NCBI GenBank assembly: GCA_002482505.1
Contig: DLGD01000038.1
Coordinates: forward strand, 82,876 to 146,875
Length of the DNA: 64,000 nt
Origin: Christensenella sp. UBA7703
Lineage (GTDB): Bacteria > Bacillota > Clostridia > Christensenellales > CAG-138
Direction of reading: 5' to 3'
Position 1 is the stretch's first letter, and each line of letters starts with the position of its first letter. Shown in pieces: positions 16,052 through 24,640 of the stretch. Below the pieces are notes generated by a model. That model did no database searches, was not told the DNA's origin, and saw only the letters and a program-made list of their open reading frames with translations. The translations under genes were made by a program, and so were the position numbers.

Positions 16052-16525
16052 TTATAGGAGGGCGGCGATATCGCTCTCGATGCTCTCCGGCGTGTCAGCA
16101 GGCGCGAAGCGCTTGACCACATTGCCTTCACGGTCGATCAAAAACTTCGTGAAATTCCATTTGATTGAAGAGCCAAGTACGCTGCCTTTCTGCTTCTTAA
16201 GGAACTTATAGAGGTCGCTGGCGTTTTTGCCGTTGACGTCGATCTTGGCAAAACGCGAAAACGTTGTCCCATAGTTCAGCGTGCAGAAACTCTGAATCTC
16301 TTCATTGGTGCCCGGTGCCTGGTTTGCAAACTGGTTGCAGGGAAAATCCAGAACCTCAAACCCTTTATCCTTGTAAGTGTCATAGAGCTTTTGCAGCCCC
16401 TCATACTGTGGTGTGAAGCCGCAGCCCGTTGCGGTGTTGACGACGAGAAGCACTTTCCCTTTATAATCCGAGAGCGAAACATCTTCGCCCGCTCTGCCTT
16501 TTACGGTGTAATCATAGAATGACAT
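16052..16525 (-). CDS. Glutathione peroxidase-family thiol peroxidase (cysteine form)
   Basis: 157 residues, full length for the bacterial BtuE/GPx family. The peroxidatic residue is Cys35 in TATGCGFTPQY, not selenocysteine. Gln65 in FPCNQF and the Trp of KWNF complete the catalytic triad. Cys81 (SFCTLNYG) is placed as the resolving cysteine, so the enzyme probably uses thioredoxin. It reduces hydrogen and organic peroxides in the cytoplasm. It is first in an operon with ohrR behind a near-consensus promoter, and is therefore probably peroxide-induced. Confidence 0.92.
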   Translation of the reverse strand: MSFYDYTVKGRAGEDVSLSDYKGKVLLVVNTATGCGFTPQYEGLQKLYDTYKDKGFEVLDFPCNQFANQAPGTNEEIQSFCTLNYGTTFSRFAKIDVNGKNASDLYKFLKKQKGSVLGSSIKWNFTKFLIDREGNVVKRFAPADTPESIESDIAALL

Positions 16526-16558
16526 TGTCCAAAATCTCCTTTCGTTTATTACAATTTT

Positions 16559-16587
16559 ATTTTATTCAATTTATATAGTTTTGTCAA
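16559..16587 (-). promoter_or_regulatory. Sigma-A promoter of the gpx-ohrR operon
   Basis: On the minus strand TTGACA (16587-16582), a 17-base spacer and TAAAAT (16564-16559), 34 bases before the gpx start. The AT-rich spacer and downstream ACAATTTTATT-like sequence could hold the OhrR operator, but no clean palindrome is visible. Confidence 0.72.
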
Positions 16588-16683
16588 TAATAATTCTCAA
16601 ATATATTATTTTCGTCCTTATTTCCTGAGAATCACGGCTTCATCATCCAATATCACATTCGCTTTATTTCTGCAAATGCAAAC

Positions 16684-16925
16684 TGAGCCGCCATTTCTGG
16701 CGGCTCGCAATGTGTCAAAAAAGCTCTGGGATTGTTAAGGGTCGTAACCCTTAACCCATAAAAATCCGTATGTGCCGGCTGTGCCGGCGCAACGGATCGC
16801 CCCGCAGGGGCGAATTCTCTGCGCTCTTTGCCGTCCGATGCCCTAAGGACAGCAGGCAAAGAGCGATGATCCCGTCAAAAAACTCGTTTTTTGACGGACT
16901 ATGAGCCGCCATTTCTGGCGGCTCG
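16684..16925. repeat. Repeat element C: 194-bp hairpin-rich insert inside a duplicated terminator hairpin
   Basis: The 24-bp hairpin unit (GAGCCGCCA/TGGCGGCTC) is repeated perfectly at 16684-16707 and 16902-16925 around a 194-bp insert. The insert has nested hairpins: GTTAAGGGT/ACCCTTAAC at 16734-16755, CGCTCTTTGCC/GGCAAAGAGCG at 16822-16865, and CCGTCAAAAAA/TTTTTTGACGG at 16872-16897. It also ends in GTCAAAAAA-type inverted termini. It lies between hsp20 and gpx, where the hsp20 terminator belongs. There is no ORF of note. Its sequence differs from elements A and B but the arrangement is the same. Confidence 0.82.
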
Positions 16926-16962
16926 TTCGTTTTTCGGAGGTATTCCCTCTTTTGTGCTGTTC

Positions 16963-17403
16963 TTATGCGATCTCCAGCTTACGCGAGGTAGGCAGGGTTT
17001 CCTGCTTCTTGGGAAGCGTGAGTTTAAGGATGCCGTCCTCATATGCAGCGGCGATGTCCTCGGTGCGGATGCCGGTCATATCAAAGCTGCGGGAGAAGCT
17101 GCCATAGCAGCGCTCGCGCTTGATATAGTTCCCTTTGCTGTCCTTCTCCTCGGTGCTGTCGCTGTGCTCTGCGCGGATGGTCAGCGTGTCGCCCTCAAGA
17201 TTGACGGCGATGTCCTCTTTCTTAAATCCGGGCAGCTCGGCTTCGAGCAAATAGCTCTCGCCATTGTCGCGGATGTCGGTCTTGAAGTCGCGAATCGCAT
17301 TCTCTCCAAAGAAGCGGCGCTGCATGTCTTCAAGCTCTTCAAAAGGGTTGTAAAACGTCAGGTTGCGCTTTCTGCTGTACGGTACTAGTTCGAACATATC
17401 CAT
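16963..17403 (-). CDS. Hsp20/alpha-crystallin small heat shock protein
   Basis: 146 residues. The alpha-crystallin domain spans about 40-140 with ELPGFKKEDIAVNLEGDTLTI, cited in part as the ELPGFKKEDI motif, and AAYEDGILKLTLPK near 120-133. A short C-terminal tail ends in RKLEIA, which carries the IxI-like contact. It is an ATP-independent holdase that binds unfolding proteins in the cytoplasm. A perfect CIRCE operator 155 bases upstream indicates HrcA control. A GGAGG-like site (AGGAGGAAG) precedes the start. The transcript runs into repeat element C. Confidence 0.93.
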   Translation of the reverse strand: MDMFELVPYSRKRNLTFYNPFEELEDMQRRFFGENAIRDFKTDIRDNGESYLLEAELPGFKKEDIAVNLEGDTLTIRAEHSDSTEEKDSKGNYIKRERCYGSFSRSFDMTGIRTEDIAAAYEDGILKLTLPKKQETLPTSRKLEIA

Positions 17404-17557
17404 CTTCCTCCTTTGGAAAAATGTAAAGTGTGTGGTCGCGCCTCATCCCCGGCGCAGGGGTTTGGTGTGTTTTTATATTGTTTCCTTATCGGAACACCTG
17501 TATCATACAAAACAATTTTTACAAAAAAACAGACAGCTTGTAATGGAATTGTGAAAT

Positions 17558-17584
17558 TTAGCACTCTAATATTCAGAGTGCTAA
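17558..17584 (-). promoter_or_regulatory. CIRCE operator (HrcA binding site)
   Basis: TTAGCACTC, nine bases, GAGTGCTAA: a perfect match to the CIRCE consensus. It is oriented for the hsp20 gene to its left. A possible -35 (TTGCAC) lies just upstream on the minus strand, so HrcA would cover the promoter. Confidence 0.93.
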
Positions 17585-17628
17585 TTTCGTCGCGTGCAAT
17601 CTTGTTTTTGGGTCATGGCAGCATCCTC

Positions 17629-17660
17629 AAAAACAAAAACCGCCGTGTTAAACGGCGGCT
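17629..17660 (-). terminator. Intrinsic terminator of the PrsW-like gene
   Basis: Stem CCGCCGT/ACGGCGG with a T-run on the minus strand (A-run at 17630-17639), directly after the protease gene. Confidence 0.8.
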
Positions 17661-17677
17661 ATCGCAGACAAAATTCG

Positions 17678-18397
17678 TTAGACCGGCTGGTCGCTTCGGG
17701 ATTCCTTCTTCACCATGCGAATGACGATGATGTACATCGCAATGACGAACGCGACGAACAGGAGCGTAGAGAGCAGCGTGCCGAGAAGCGCGCAGGCATC
17801 GTAAAACCCGTGCAGGAACACCGCAACGAGGAACGAAGCCCAGAGGTTGAGCCGCCTGCCGCGGACATTTCCTTCGTCGTGACAACGTTTCGCCCGCGCA
17901 TAAAAGTACCCCATGAATACCGCAAAGCCCATGTGCGCGGGGATTGCGAGCAGTGCGCGCGCAACGGCTGTCGTGAGACCATACCCCATCACATAACTGA
18001 TGTTTTCAAACGCCGCAAAGCCGAGTGAGACAAACACCGCGTAGACGATTCCGTCAAAACGGAAATTAAAGTTCGGGTCGCGCCATGTGCGCCAGAGCAG
18101 GAAGAGATATTTTGCGCCTTCCTCCACCACGGCGACAATGAGGAACGCCATCACGATCGTGTACGCCGGATCATCCTCCTCCAAATAACGCGAAAGCAGG
18201 TTTGTGCCAAGCGATTCAAAAATGATTGCGACCACCGCCGCAGCAACGCCGAGGAACACGAGGCCGACGAGCATACCCTTGGGTTCCTTCTCAATCGTGT
18301 CCTTGCGATAGATATAGCGCATTAAAAACAGCGCGGGCAGCAGCGCCGCGAGCAGGTAAACAATCACAACTGCAAAACTGGGAAGCTGGATCAGCAC
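17678..18397 (-). CDS. PrsW-family intramembrane metalloprotease
   Basis: 239 residues with about seven membrane helices. Family motifs are VVEEGAKY (about 91-98), AAFENISYVMG (about 128-138), HMGFAVFMG (about 156-164) and FLHGFYDA (about 196-203), which supply the glutamate and histidine residues of the active site. In Bacillus subtilis PrsW performs the first cut of anti-sigma factor RsiW during envelope stress. No sigma/anti-sigma pair adjoins it here, although a DUF4179-type protein lies at the right end of the window. It is 42 bp downstream of the PPOX-fold gene. Confidence 0.87.
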   Translation of the reverse strand: MLIQLPSFAVVIVYLLAALLPALFLMRYIYRKDTIEKEPKGMLVGLVFLGVAAAVVAIIFESLGTNLLSRYLEEDDPAYTIVMAFLIVAVVEEGAKYLFLLWRTWRDPNFNFRFDGIVYAVFVSLGFAAFENISYVMGYGLTTAVARALLAIPAHMGFAVFMGYFYARAKRCHDEGNVRGRRLNLWASFLVAVFLHGFYDACALLGTLLSTLLFVAFVIAMYIIVIRMVKKESRSDQPV

Positions 18398-18439
18398 GAA
18401 TCGTTCCGCCTTTCCTATATAAGTATGTGAGTTAGTCGT

Positions 18440-18919
18440 TTATGCGTTCGGGTCGCCGAGGTTTCTGCGCTTGCCCGCAATCTCATCCAGCACGACGCGA
18501 TGTACGGCGGTAACCGCCATCGCCTCCGCCGGGCACGCTTCCGCCTGAATCCCGCAGTGCTCTAGCAGCAGGCGAATCCCTTTTTCCGCTTCCTCACCTT
18601 GCAACTCTTCAGCCGTGCCGTAGCCGATCACGCTCTCATAATCGCAGGTGTATCCGCCGCGTCCGTTTGCGGGGAAACCGTGGCAAAGATCCGCCTCCAC
18701 GCAGACGCGCGGAGAAGACTTGAGCAGTTCCGCTTTTCTTCCTGCCTTCGCGCCGTGAAAATAGACGGCGAGCTTGCCGGAAAGCACCTCGTATCCGAAC
18801 GAAACCGGCACGATATAGGGTACGCCAGCGTCGTTGATTCCCAGGCAAATGGTATCACAGCGGGAGATTACATCTACGATTTCGTCAAAGTCTTTGATTT
18901 CACGGCCTGCTTTTCTCAT
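18440..18919 (-). CDS. Pyridoxamine 5'-phosphate oxidase-fold flavoprotein (Nim-like)
   Basis: 159 residues with the split-barrel fold of PPOX/nitroimidazole resistance-like proteins: MRKAGREIKDFDEIVDVI at the N-terminus, TICLGINDAGVPYIVPVSFGYE and YFHGAKAGRKAELL (about 52-66). These proteins bind FMN or haem and reduce small compounds. Substrates are usually unknown. It also contains CHGFPANGRGGYTCDYESVIGYG, the usual Cys-rich central segment. It is co-directional with the PrsW-like gene, with a 42-bp gap. Confidence 0.82.
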   Translation of the reverse strand: MRKAGREIKDFDEIVDVISRCDTICLGINDAGVPYIVPVSFGYEVLSGKLAVYFHGAKAGRKAELLKSSPRVCVEADLCHGFPANGRGGYTCDYESVIGYGTAEELQGEEAEKGIRLLLEHCGIQAEACPAEAMAVTAVHRVVLDEIAGKRRNLGDPNA

Positions 18920-19266
18920 GTTTATTTCTCCAGAATCAGATCATTGTTTTATGCTTTGTATTGTTCCAATCACAACGACGTTGCGTGAGACCTTGCTTGT
19001 TTTACTGAGGATAACACAAATCTTCCGCTGAGAACAGTAGAAAATCGTGCATACAAAGAACCGGACTTGCTTAAGATCGCCTTAATATCGCGGGTTTGTA
19101 GAATTCCTGATGGGATTATGCTATTATTTTGCTAACTTCGTTGCAATCTATCTTTTTATCTGTTTTCTAGTCAACAAAATCCATTGTTCCGTAAATCGAC
19201 TCATCCGACACACCAAAGAAAAGCAACAGCGATATTGATCGCATATAAAGCAGGGAAATTGGAACT
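18920..19266. other. Intergenic region between divergent genes
   Basis: 347 bases, AT-rich, holding the promoters of the PPOX gene (minus) and the sugar-sensing operon (plus). I see no further gene and no clear operator. A GGGAAATTGGAACT sequence just before 19267 is a weak ribosome site. Confidence 0.5.
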
Positions 19267-20349
19267 ATGTCGCCGCGTAAACGCTCCAACGTAACCAAGG
19301 CAAACCTCTCCATCCTCGCCGTCATCGTGATGTCCGTCGTCACCCTCGCGAGTGTGTTTGTCTACCGCGCGCTGATTGCACGCACGTTTAATCTGGATAC
19401 CGGCGGCACGCAGTATTATACACACCACATCGCGATGGTCACGGAATCTCATACGGATCCGTTTTGGAAGAGCGTTTGGCTCGCGGCAAAGGTTGAGGGT
19501 GAAAAATCGGACGCGGTGGTCGAATGGGTTGGCAACTCGCTGACGGAGCAATATACCCTCACGGAATTGATGGAGATGGCGATTGCCGCCAAGGTGGACG
19601 GTATCATCCTCCAGCCTGACGGTTCGGATGAGATCAAGCAGCTCATCGGCCGCGCTATTGGAAAAGGAATCCCCGTGATCACGGTCATGTCGGACGCAAC
19701 CGGCACCGGTCGGCAGGGGTTCGTGGGTTACAACAGCTATGAGCTGGGTCAACTCTATGGCGCCCAGGTGCGCGCCGCCATGGCGCAAACGCCGAATGAA
19801 TACCACGCGGTGGTCCTCTTTGGCAACAACGTTTCCGAAAACGCACAAAACATTGTGTATTCCAGCATCAAAGAGAATCTGGAAGGCAAAAACGTCACGC
19901 TGGACGTGGTCAACATCGACAACAACAACGTCTTTTCGGCGGAAGAGGCCATCCGCGATCTGGTTGTTGCCTCTCCCTCCACCCCGCCCAGCGCAGGCAC
20001 GCCGCCGCAACTCGGCAAAACATATGGCCCCGATATGCTCATCTGCTTAAACGCAACCAACACCATCTGCGCCTATCAGGCCGTTGTCGACCACAACAAG
20101 GTCGGGCAGATTCAAATCCTCGGCTATTATGATTCGGACGAAATCTTGACCGCGATTGAGAAGCGCGTGATTCAGGCGACCGTCGCCGTGGACGCAAACC
20201 GCGTCGGCGCCTCCTGCGTGACCACGCTGATGGAATATCTCAACCTCGGTCGCACGAGCGACTTCACGCCCGTGAGCCTGCAACTCGTCACCGCCGCAAA
20301 CTTAAAAGACTATCGGGCGGCGCACGCGGAAACGGAGGATGCGGAATGA
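19267..20349 (+). CDS. Membrane-anchored sugar-binding sensor protein (XylFII-like)
   Basis: 360 residues. One uncleaved membrane helix (about 14-36) follows a basic N-terminus. Residues 50-350 form a sugar-type periplasmic-binding domain (IAMVTESHTDPFWKSVW, VDGIILQPDGSDEIKQL, IPVITVMSDATGTGRQGFVGY, shown as short motifs). There is no lipobox. The gene overlaps the LytS kinase gene by four bases. This matches the D-xylose-sensing XylFII-LytS-YesN system known from Clostridium beijerinckii, in which the anchored binding protein, not the kinase, sees the sugar and forms a complex with LytS outside the membrane. Xylose as ligand is inferred from the downstream xylose isomerase gene. Confidence 0.82.
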   Translation: MSPRKRSNVTKANLSILAVIVMSVVTLASVFVYRALIARTFNLDTGGTQYYTHHIAMVTESHTDPFWKSVWLAAKVEGEKSDAVVEWVGNSLTEQYTLTELMEMAIAAKVDGIILQPDGSDEIKQLIGRAIGKGIPVITVMSDATGTGRQGFVGYNSYELGQLYGAQVRAAMAQTPNEYHAVVLFGNNVSENAQNIVYSSIKENLEGKNVTLDVVNIDNNNVFSAEEAIRDLVVASPSTPPSAGTPPQLGKTYGPDMLICLNATNTICAYQAVVDHNKVGQIQILGYYDSDEILTAIEKRVIQATVAVDANRVGASCVTTLMEYLNLGRTSDFTPVSLQLVTAANLKDYRAAHAETEDAE

Positions 20350-21854
20350 AGCTGCTCTCCCGCGTGCACAGGAAGTTTATCGATCTGCCGCTGCGCACCA
20401 AACTGGTGCTCGTGTTCGCGTTTACAATGTTCATGGTCGCGTTCGTCAATATTTATATGCACCTGAGCATCAATAATTTTGTCGGCACAATCGATAAGGT
20501 CTACGCCAGCAATGTCAGCCTCAACCAGCTTATGGGTACGCTTGACGATGTGCAGGAAAACATGTTTCGCTACCTGAACACAAAGAGTACCGCCGCGCTG
20601 AATGATTATTATATGAGCGAACAGTCCTACAGCGAACAAATCGACAGCCTCAACGACAGGCCGACCGACAACGACCTGAAGCTCACGGAAAAAAACATCC
20701 GTAGCATCTCCGGAGAATACCTCAAGCTTGCCGCCTCCGCTGTTGCGGCAAAGCGAGGGCGGGATGTGGAGCAATACCGCTCCATCTATTCCGACGCGAG
20801 CAAGCTATACAGCTATCTGGATACCTATATCAACGAGCTCAACAACGCGCGCTTCAAGACGAACGCGGAGAGTTACAACACCCTCCGCGCCTCGCTCGGG
20901 TATATGCAAACCTTCAGTACGGTGATTCTGCTTGTCGCCATCACGGGCAATATGTTTGTCCTAATGCTGCTCTCAAGCACGATTACAAAACCGCTGACAA
21001 AGCTTTCCCGGCAGGTGGAGCAGGTTGGCAGAGGCGATTTTGACATCGACTTCATCTCTGTTGAATCGCGGGACGAAATCGGCGTTCTGGCGGACGCGTT
21101 TAACCAGATGACCGACAGCCTACAGGAGCACGTCGACCAGATCAAAACCCGCATGGCGGAGGAAAGCCGCCTCAAAGAAGCCCAGCTTCGAATGGAAAAC
21201 AGCCTCAAAGAAAGCCAGTTGATCTTCCTGCAGAGCCAGATCAACCCGCATTTTCTCTATAATACGCTCAACGCGGGCGCGCAGCTTGCGATGATGGAAG
21301 GCGCGGAGAAGACCACGCTCTTTGTTGAGAACCTTGCAGACTTCTTCCGCTATAGCGTCAAGCACACCGGACAAACAAGCAGCCTCGCGGAAGAGATCAG
21401 CCAGGTGGAGACCTATCTGCACATCATCAACGTCCGCTTTTCCAACGAAATCCAGTATCTCAAGCGTGTGGAAGGGCAAATTGAACGCGTGATGATGCCG
21501 GGCGTCATCCTCCAGCCCATCGTGGAAAACGCGATTAACCACGGGCTAAGGGATGTGAAGTGGGAGAAGCGGATCACCCTCACCGTCTGCGAAGAAGACG
21601 AGCGCACCCGCGTCACCGTCACCGACAACGGAAAGGGTATGACAAACGACGAGATCGAAGCCGTGCTTGTTGGCCAGCCGGTTGTCAGCGAGATGGACGG
21701 CCAGCAACACAGAGGCACGGGGCTGAAAAACGTCATCGAACGCCTGCGCATCTACTATGGAATTCACGACGTGTTTGAAATCCAAAGCGGCGGGCGCGGG
21801 CGCGGAACCTCGGTCACAATCATACTCCCCAAGGGCGGGACACACGAACTATAG
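20346..21854 (+). CDS. LytS/YesM-type sensor histidine kinase
   Basis: 502 residues: membrane helix 1 (about 18-40), an extracellular helical domain (40-185), helix 2 (about 186-210), HAMP (210-262), a coiled coil, a His_kinase domain with QINPHFLYNTLN where His302 is the phosphorylated residue, and a HATPase_c domain with VENAINHGLRD and DNGKGM. The extracellular part is all-helical and lacks a sugar-binding fold, consistent with sensing through the binding protein encoded just upstream (ATGA overlap). The cognate regulator follows 35 bp downstream. Confidence 0.92.
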   Translation: MKLLSRVHRKFIDLPLRTKLVLVFAFTMFMVAFVNIYMHLSINNFVGTIDKVYASNVSLNQLMGTLDDVQENMFRYLNTKSTAALNDYYMSEQSYSEQIDSLNDRPTDNDLKLTEKNIRSISGEYLKLAASAVAAKRGRDVEQYRSIYSDASKLYSYLDTYINELNNARFKTNAESYNTLRASLGYMQTFSTVILLVAITGNMFVLMLLSSTITKPLTKLSRQVEQVGRGDFDIDFISVESRDEIGVLADAFNQMTDSLQEHVDQIKTRMAEESRLKEAQLRMENSLKESQLIFLQSQINPHFLYNTLNAGAQLAMMEGAEKTTLFVENLADFFRYSVKHTGQTSSLAEEISQVETYLHIINVRFSNEIQYLKRVEGQIERVMMPGVILQPIVENAINHGLRDVKWEKRITLTVCEEDERTRVTVTDNGKGMTNDEIEAVLVGQPVVSEMDGQQHRGTGLKNVIERLRIYYGIHDVFEIQSGGRGRGTSVTIILPKGGTHEL

Positions 21855-21889
21855 AGTTCAACGAACCTTCAAACCTCGGAGAACGGATC

Positions 21890-23491
21890 ATGTATAAAAT
21901 TCTCTTGGCGGATGACGAGGGCATCGAGCTCGACGCACTCGCTTTCATCCTCGAAAAAAACTTCCCCAGGCAATGCATCATCGAGACGGTAAAGACCGGC
22001 TGCGATGCGGTGGAGCTTGCCGAACGCTTCCGTCCGGACATTGCGGTGATGGATATCCGCATGCCGGGCATCAATGGCATGGAGGCGATTCAGGCGATTC
22101 AGGCAACCTCTCCCGGCATCCTGTTTATCGTGCTGACCGCGTATGATAAATTTGAGTACGCCAAGGAGGCGATCCGCCTCTCGGTGTTTGAGTTTTTGAC
22201 AAAGCCCGTCAACCGCCTGGTGTTTGCGGATGTTCTGCGCCGCGCGATGGGCAAGATAGACTTTGAGCGAAAGGCGCGCAACACCGCGCTGAAAACACGC
22301 GAGCGCATGGAAAAAATGTTGCCCGTGCTGGAAAACAGCTTTGCATATCTGCTGCTGATGCAAAACGATGACGCTGCCGCCTATGCGCGCCTGTTTGATA
22401 TCCTCGGCATCGATTCCCGGTTTGCAACCGTCATGGTGCTGGAGTTGATCCGTTCGCCCGGCGGGGACATGCTGGATCTCGACATCAAAGCGAGCGAGGG
22501 TTATGCCGTCATTCGCGGGCTCATCAAGGAATCGTTCCCCTGCGTCGTCGGCCCTGCGATGGCGAACCGTATCATCATCGTCCGCCCGGCGGACGAGCCG
22601 GAGAACGAATATTATGAGCGCCTGCTGCTCATCGAACAAGGGCGTGCGCTGGCGCACCGCGTGGAGGATAAGAGCGGCGTGGAGTGCAAACTCGGCATCG
22701 GCTCTACCGTCTCGCTCGGTAACCTTTGCGAAAGCTATGCCCAGGCGGTCAAGGCACTCAAGCACTGCAAGGGCATTGTCTCGCATTTCAACGACCTGCC
22801 AATCGTTTCCGATTATGAGACGGGATATCCCGCCGAACGGGAGAAACACCTTGAAGAGATGATCCTCCGCGGCGACGCGCAGGCGGCTTCCGCGGACGCG
22901 GAGGCGTTTTTCCAGTGGATGGTGGAGCGCTATCCCGAGCACGACATGGCGATTCGACTCAAGGTACTGGAGTTCGTGATGCGCGCGGAATATTCCGTGT
23001 TTCACGAAGGCGGCGGCATTAAGTATCACTTTCTGGATCGCGACGACTATTTGCAAACCGTGCTTGCCACCGAAACCTTTGAAGAACTCAAGGGTTGGTT
23101 TTTGCGAAAGATTGCAGAAAGCGCGCGAAATGCCTCCACCAAGGCGGATGAGAAAGCAAACCGTGTCATCGTCAAAGCCCGCGCGTTCATCGACCGGAAT
23201 TTCAGCCGCGACCTCACGCTGGAGGAAGTTTCACGCGAGGTACACGTCAGCCCCTATTACTTCAGCAAGCTCTTCAAGGAACAGACAGGCGATAACTATA
23301 TCAACTATCTCACGCAGCGGCGGATTGAGACGGCAAAGCTTCTCCTTGCGGACGGCAAGCTGAACATCAAAGCCATCTGCAATGAGATCGGTTATAACGA
23401 CCCGAATTACTTCTCTCGCCTCTTCAAACGTTTTGAGGGAGTCACGCCGACAGAGTACCGCGAACAGGTGCTCAAGATTTCCAACAATTAA
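21890..23491 (+). CDS. YesN-type response regulator with AraC DNA-binding domain
   Basis: 533 residues. The receiver domain (1-120) has phospho-acceptor Asp55 in IAVMDIRMPG and the acidic pair Asp8/Asp9. A long middle domain (130-420) contains signalling helices. The C-terminal AraC domain (about 425-530) has two helix-turn-helix motifs and the family signature EIGYNDPNYFSRLFKRFEG, shown in part. Phosphorylated by the LytS-type kinase, it should activate the sugar transporter genes further downstream, as YesN does for xylFGH in C. beijerinckii. It is co-transcribed with the upstream genes. Confidence 0.92.
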   Translation: MYKILLADDEGIELDALAFILEKNFPRQCIIETVKTGCDAVELAERFRPDIAVMDIRMPGINGMEAIQAIQATSPGILFIVLTAYDKFEYAKEAIRLSVFEFLTKPVNRLVFADVLRRAMGKIDFERKARNTALKTRERMEKMLPVLENSFAYLLLMQNDDAAAYARLFDILGIDSRFATVMVLELIRSPGGDMLDLDIKASEGYAVIRGLIKESFPCVVGPAMANRIIIVRPADEPENEYYERLLLIEQGRALAHRVEDKSGVECKLGIGSTVSLGNLCESYAQAVKALKHCKGIVSHFNDLPIVSDYETGYPAEREKHLEEMILRGDAQAASADAEAFFQWMVERYPEHDMAIRLKVLEFVMRAEYSVFHEGGGIKYHFLDRDDYLQTVLATETFEELKGWFLRKIAESARNASTKADEKANRVIVKARAFIDRNFSRDLTLEEVSREVHVSPYYFSKLFKEQTGDNYINYLTQRRIETAKLLLADGKLNIKAICNEIGYNDPNYFSRLFKRFEGVTPTEYREQVLKISNN

Positions 23492-23533
23492 CGCACAAGC
23501 CACACCGGCACCAGCCGGAACGAAGGAGCACCC

Positions 23534-24580
23534 ATGAAACGAACCCGCGTCTATCAAAGAACGCTCACGCTCGTGCTTGCGCTGTTGTTATCGCTGCCGT
23601 TTACCGGCTGCGGCGGAGGAAACGCGGAAGCGAAAAAGGAGCCAAGCAGCGAAGACAAGCCGCTCATCGGCATGTCCTTCGACTCGTTCCTGATCGAACG
23701 CTGGCAGCGGGACCGGGACGTGTTTGTCTCCACCGCAAGTGAACTCGGCGCGGAGGTTAACGTTCAAATCGCCAACGGAGACGCAAACGAGCAGGTTTCC
23801 CAAATCGAATACTTCATCAAGAAAGGCGTGGACGCCATCGTCGTCATCGCCGTGGATTGCTACGGGCTCTCCGACACCGTGCAAAAAGCGCGGGAAGCGG
23901 GAATCCCTGTGATCTCCTACGACCGGCTGATCATGAATGCAAACAGCGACCTTTATATCTCCTTTGACAACGAGATGGTCGGCACCATGATGGCTCAGGC
24001 GCTCGTGGATAGCCTGCCGCACGGCGGGAAGATTTTGAGCATTTGCGGTTCACCGACGGATCAAAACGTCTCGCAGGCAAACCGTGGCTTTGATGCGGTG
24101 ATCGCCAAGAGCGATCTGACCGTCGTTGCGGAAGAATATGCGTCAAACTGGCTCGCGGAGACCGCCTACAACGTGGTCAACAAGGCAATTGCAGACGGCG
24201 TTGTCTTCGACGGCGTGCGCTGCGGCAACGACGACCTTGCAAGCCAAGCCTTCCTCGCCCTCTCGGAACACCGCCTCGCCAGCACGGTTCGGCTCGTGGG
24301 GCAGGACGCGGACCTTGCCGCCTGCCAGCGAATCGTAGAAGGCACGCAGCTCATGACGGTCTATAAGCCGGTTGAGAAGCTCGCAAAAGAAGCGGCGGAG
24401 ATCGTAGTTCGAATTGCGCGCGGAGAAAAACCGCAAACCACGGATACAATCTTCGACGGCGTGTATGATGTCCCCTATAAGAAACTCACGCCCATCATGG
24501 TCACACGGGATAATATCGACGAGGTGATCATCGACGGCGGATTTCACCGAAAAGAACAGGTTTATTTAAATTTGGATTAA
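23534..24580 (+). CDS. Sugar ABC transporter substrate-binding lipoprotein
   Basis: 348 residues. The signal peptide ends in lipobox LPFTGC (Cys26). The mature protein is a xylose/ribose-type binding fold (IGMSFDSFLIERWQRDRD, VDAIVVIAVDCYGLSDTV, IPVISYDRLI, shown as short segments). It is closest in form to D-xylose-binding XylF. It sits directly after yesN and before a terminator, separate from the transporter genes. It may supply xylose to the sensor, serve the downstream transporter as a second binding protein, or both. The start follows AAGGAGCACCC. Confidence 0.85.
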   Translation: MKRTRVYQRTLTLVLALLLSLPFTGCGGGNAEAKKEPSSEDKPLIGMSFDSFLIERWQRDRDVFVSTASELGAEVNVQIANGDANEQVSQIEYFIKKGVDAIVVIAVDCYGLSDTVQKAREAGIPVISYDRLIMNANSDLYISFDNEMVGTMMAQALVDSLPHGGKILSICGSPTDQNVSQANRGFDAVIAKSDLTVVAEEYASNWLAETAYNVVNKAIADGVVFDGVRCGNDDLASQAFLALSEHRLASTVRLVGQDADLAACQRIVEGTQLMTVYKPVEKLAKEAAEIVVRIARGEKPQTTDTIFDGVYDVPYKKLTPIMVTRDNIDEVIIDGGFHRKEQVYLNLD

Positions 24581-24609
24581 TTGTCGCAACTAAAATTTAT
24601 ATCTGCTTG

Positions 24610-24640
24610 CGCCTGAACACTTCGTTCGGGCGTTTTTTTT
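24610..24640 (+). terminator. Terminator of the sensor operon
   Basis: Stem CGCCTGAAC/GTTCGGGCG (one G-T pair) with a 5-base loop and eight T. It separates the sensing operon from the transporter operon. Confidence 0.88.

Noticed and set aside
16684..16925. Possible CRISPR or simple tandem repeat
   Set aside because: Only two copies of the 24-bp unit with a single structured insert between them.
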